Shown: positions 63,973 to 64,000 of the stretch, piece by piece
How the letters are laid out: every line of letters starts with the position of its first letter
Numbering within the stretch: position 1 is the first letter of the stretch
Source of the DNA: Sipunculus nudus
Lineage: Eukaryota > Annelida > Sipuncula > Golfingiida > Sipunculidae
Assembly: GCA_026874595.1 (NCBI GenBank)
Contig: JAPPUL010000068.1
Coordinates: 201,001-265,000 of the forward strand
DNA length: 64,000 nt
Reading direction: 5' to 3'
Program-made: the position numbers and the translations under genes
The notes under the pieces: generated by a model
The model's input: the letters and a program-made list of their open reading frames with translations, nothing else
Told to the model about the DNA's origin: nothing
Database searches by the model: none

Positions 63973-64000
63973 AAAAAAGAATAGATTAAAAGTGCTTGTA
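63973..64000 (+). promoter_or_regulatory. start of the next Kelch-gene leader, cut by the window end
   Basis: The last bases (AATAGATTAAAAGTGCTTG) match the beginning of the leader at 62758-62775. This suggests that at least one more family member lies just beyond the window. The stretch 63844-63972 holds no gene that I can see. Confidence 0.6.

Noticed and set aside
1-64000. CRISPR arrays, prophage or integrase genes
   Set aside because: All short repeats are head-to-tail without unique spacers, and no phage or transposase protein was recognised in any frame.

Overview
The window looks like chromosomal DNA of an AT-rich spirochaete. The best marker is a periplasmic flagellin of the FlaB type at 12179-13039, whose core ([28 protein letters not shown]) is the form seen in Spirochaetales. 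It is followed by a FliD cap protein, and many predicted lipoproteins carry relaxed spirochaetal lipoboxes. Genes use the standard bacterial code, with TGA as a stop. TTG and GTG starts occur, and many starts have weak or no Shine-Dalgarno sequence. I cannot name the genus.

Layout. 1-2.6 kb: the tail of a Tyr-rich repeat protein, a receiver-ATPase regulator and a YpdA-type flavin reductase. 2.7-8.1 kb: rhomboid-rsfS-TPR operon, mgsA, a cysteine desulfurase, and the rho-rpmE pair. 8.4-14.2 kb: a flagellar block on the minus strand (TPR lipid- or periplasm-directed protein, flaB, fliD, a conserved-looking hypothetical). 14.3-34.4 kb: mostly housekeeping (two sppA proteases, rpmB, serS, thrC-metB type pair, uvrB, prp, tRNA-Leu(CAA)), mixed with unknown envelope proteins and three patches of decayed genes.

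34.5-43.7 kb is the main metabolic unit: a DctPQM TRAP transporter run into a complete biotin-independent malonate decarboxylase set (mdcA, C, D, E, G, B, H). Together these predict uptake of malonate, loading on the MdcC carrier through its special CoA-like prosthetic group, and decarboxylation to acetyl units. MdcB and MdcG make and attach the prosthetic group, and MdcH supplies the starter malonyl/acetyl transfer. A 262-bp tandem duplication lies at the end of this operon.

44-59.2 kb: a LysM-M23 peptidase, ahcY next to a serine-palmitoyltransferase-like oxoamine synthase, a lipoprotein, an NrnA-like DHH phosphoesterase, a YraN block with a previously unlisted 47-residue gene, then priA-def-fmt-PASTA-rpe and a pterin dehydratase. 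59.3 kb to the end is a tandem family of secreted six-bladed Kelch-type lipoproteins: three intact copies, two broken or very short ones, and the start of another promoter cut by the window edge. These genes share upstream blocks, and most are followed by a hairpin whose two arms vary together.

The most interesting parts are the Kelch lipoprotein array with its covarying 3' hairpins, the TRAP-malonate decarboxylase cluster, the FliD with a Sec-type N-terminus, and a textbook intrinsic terminator inside the first codons of the gene at 19883.
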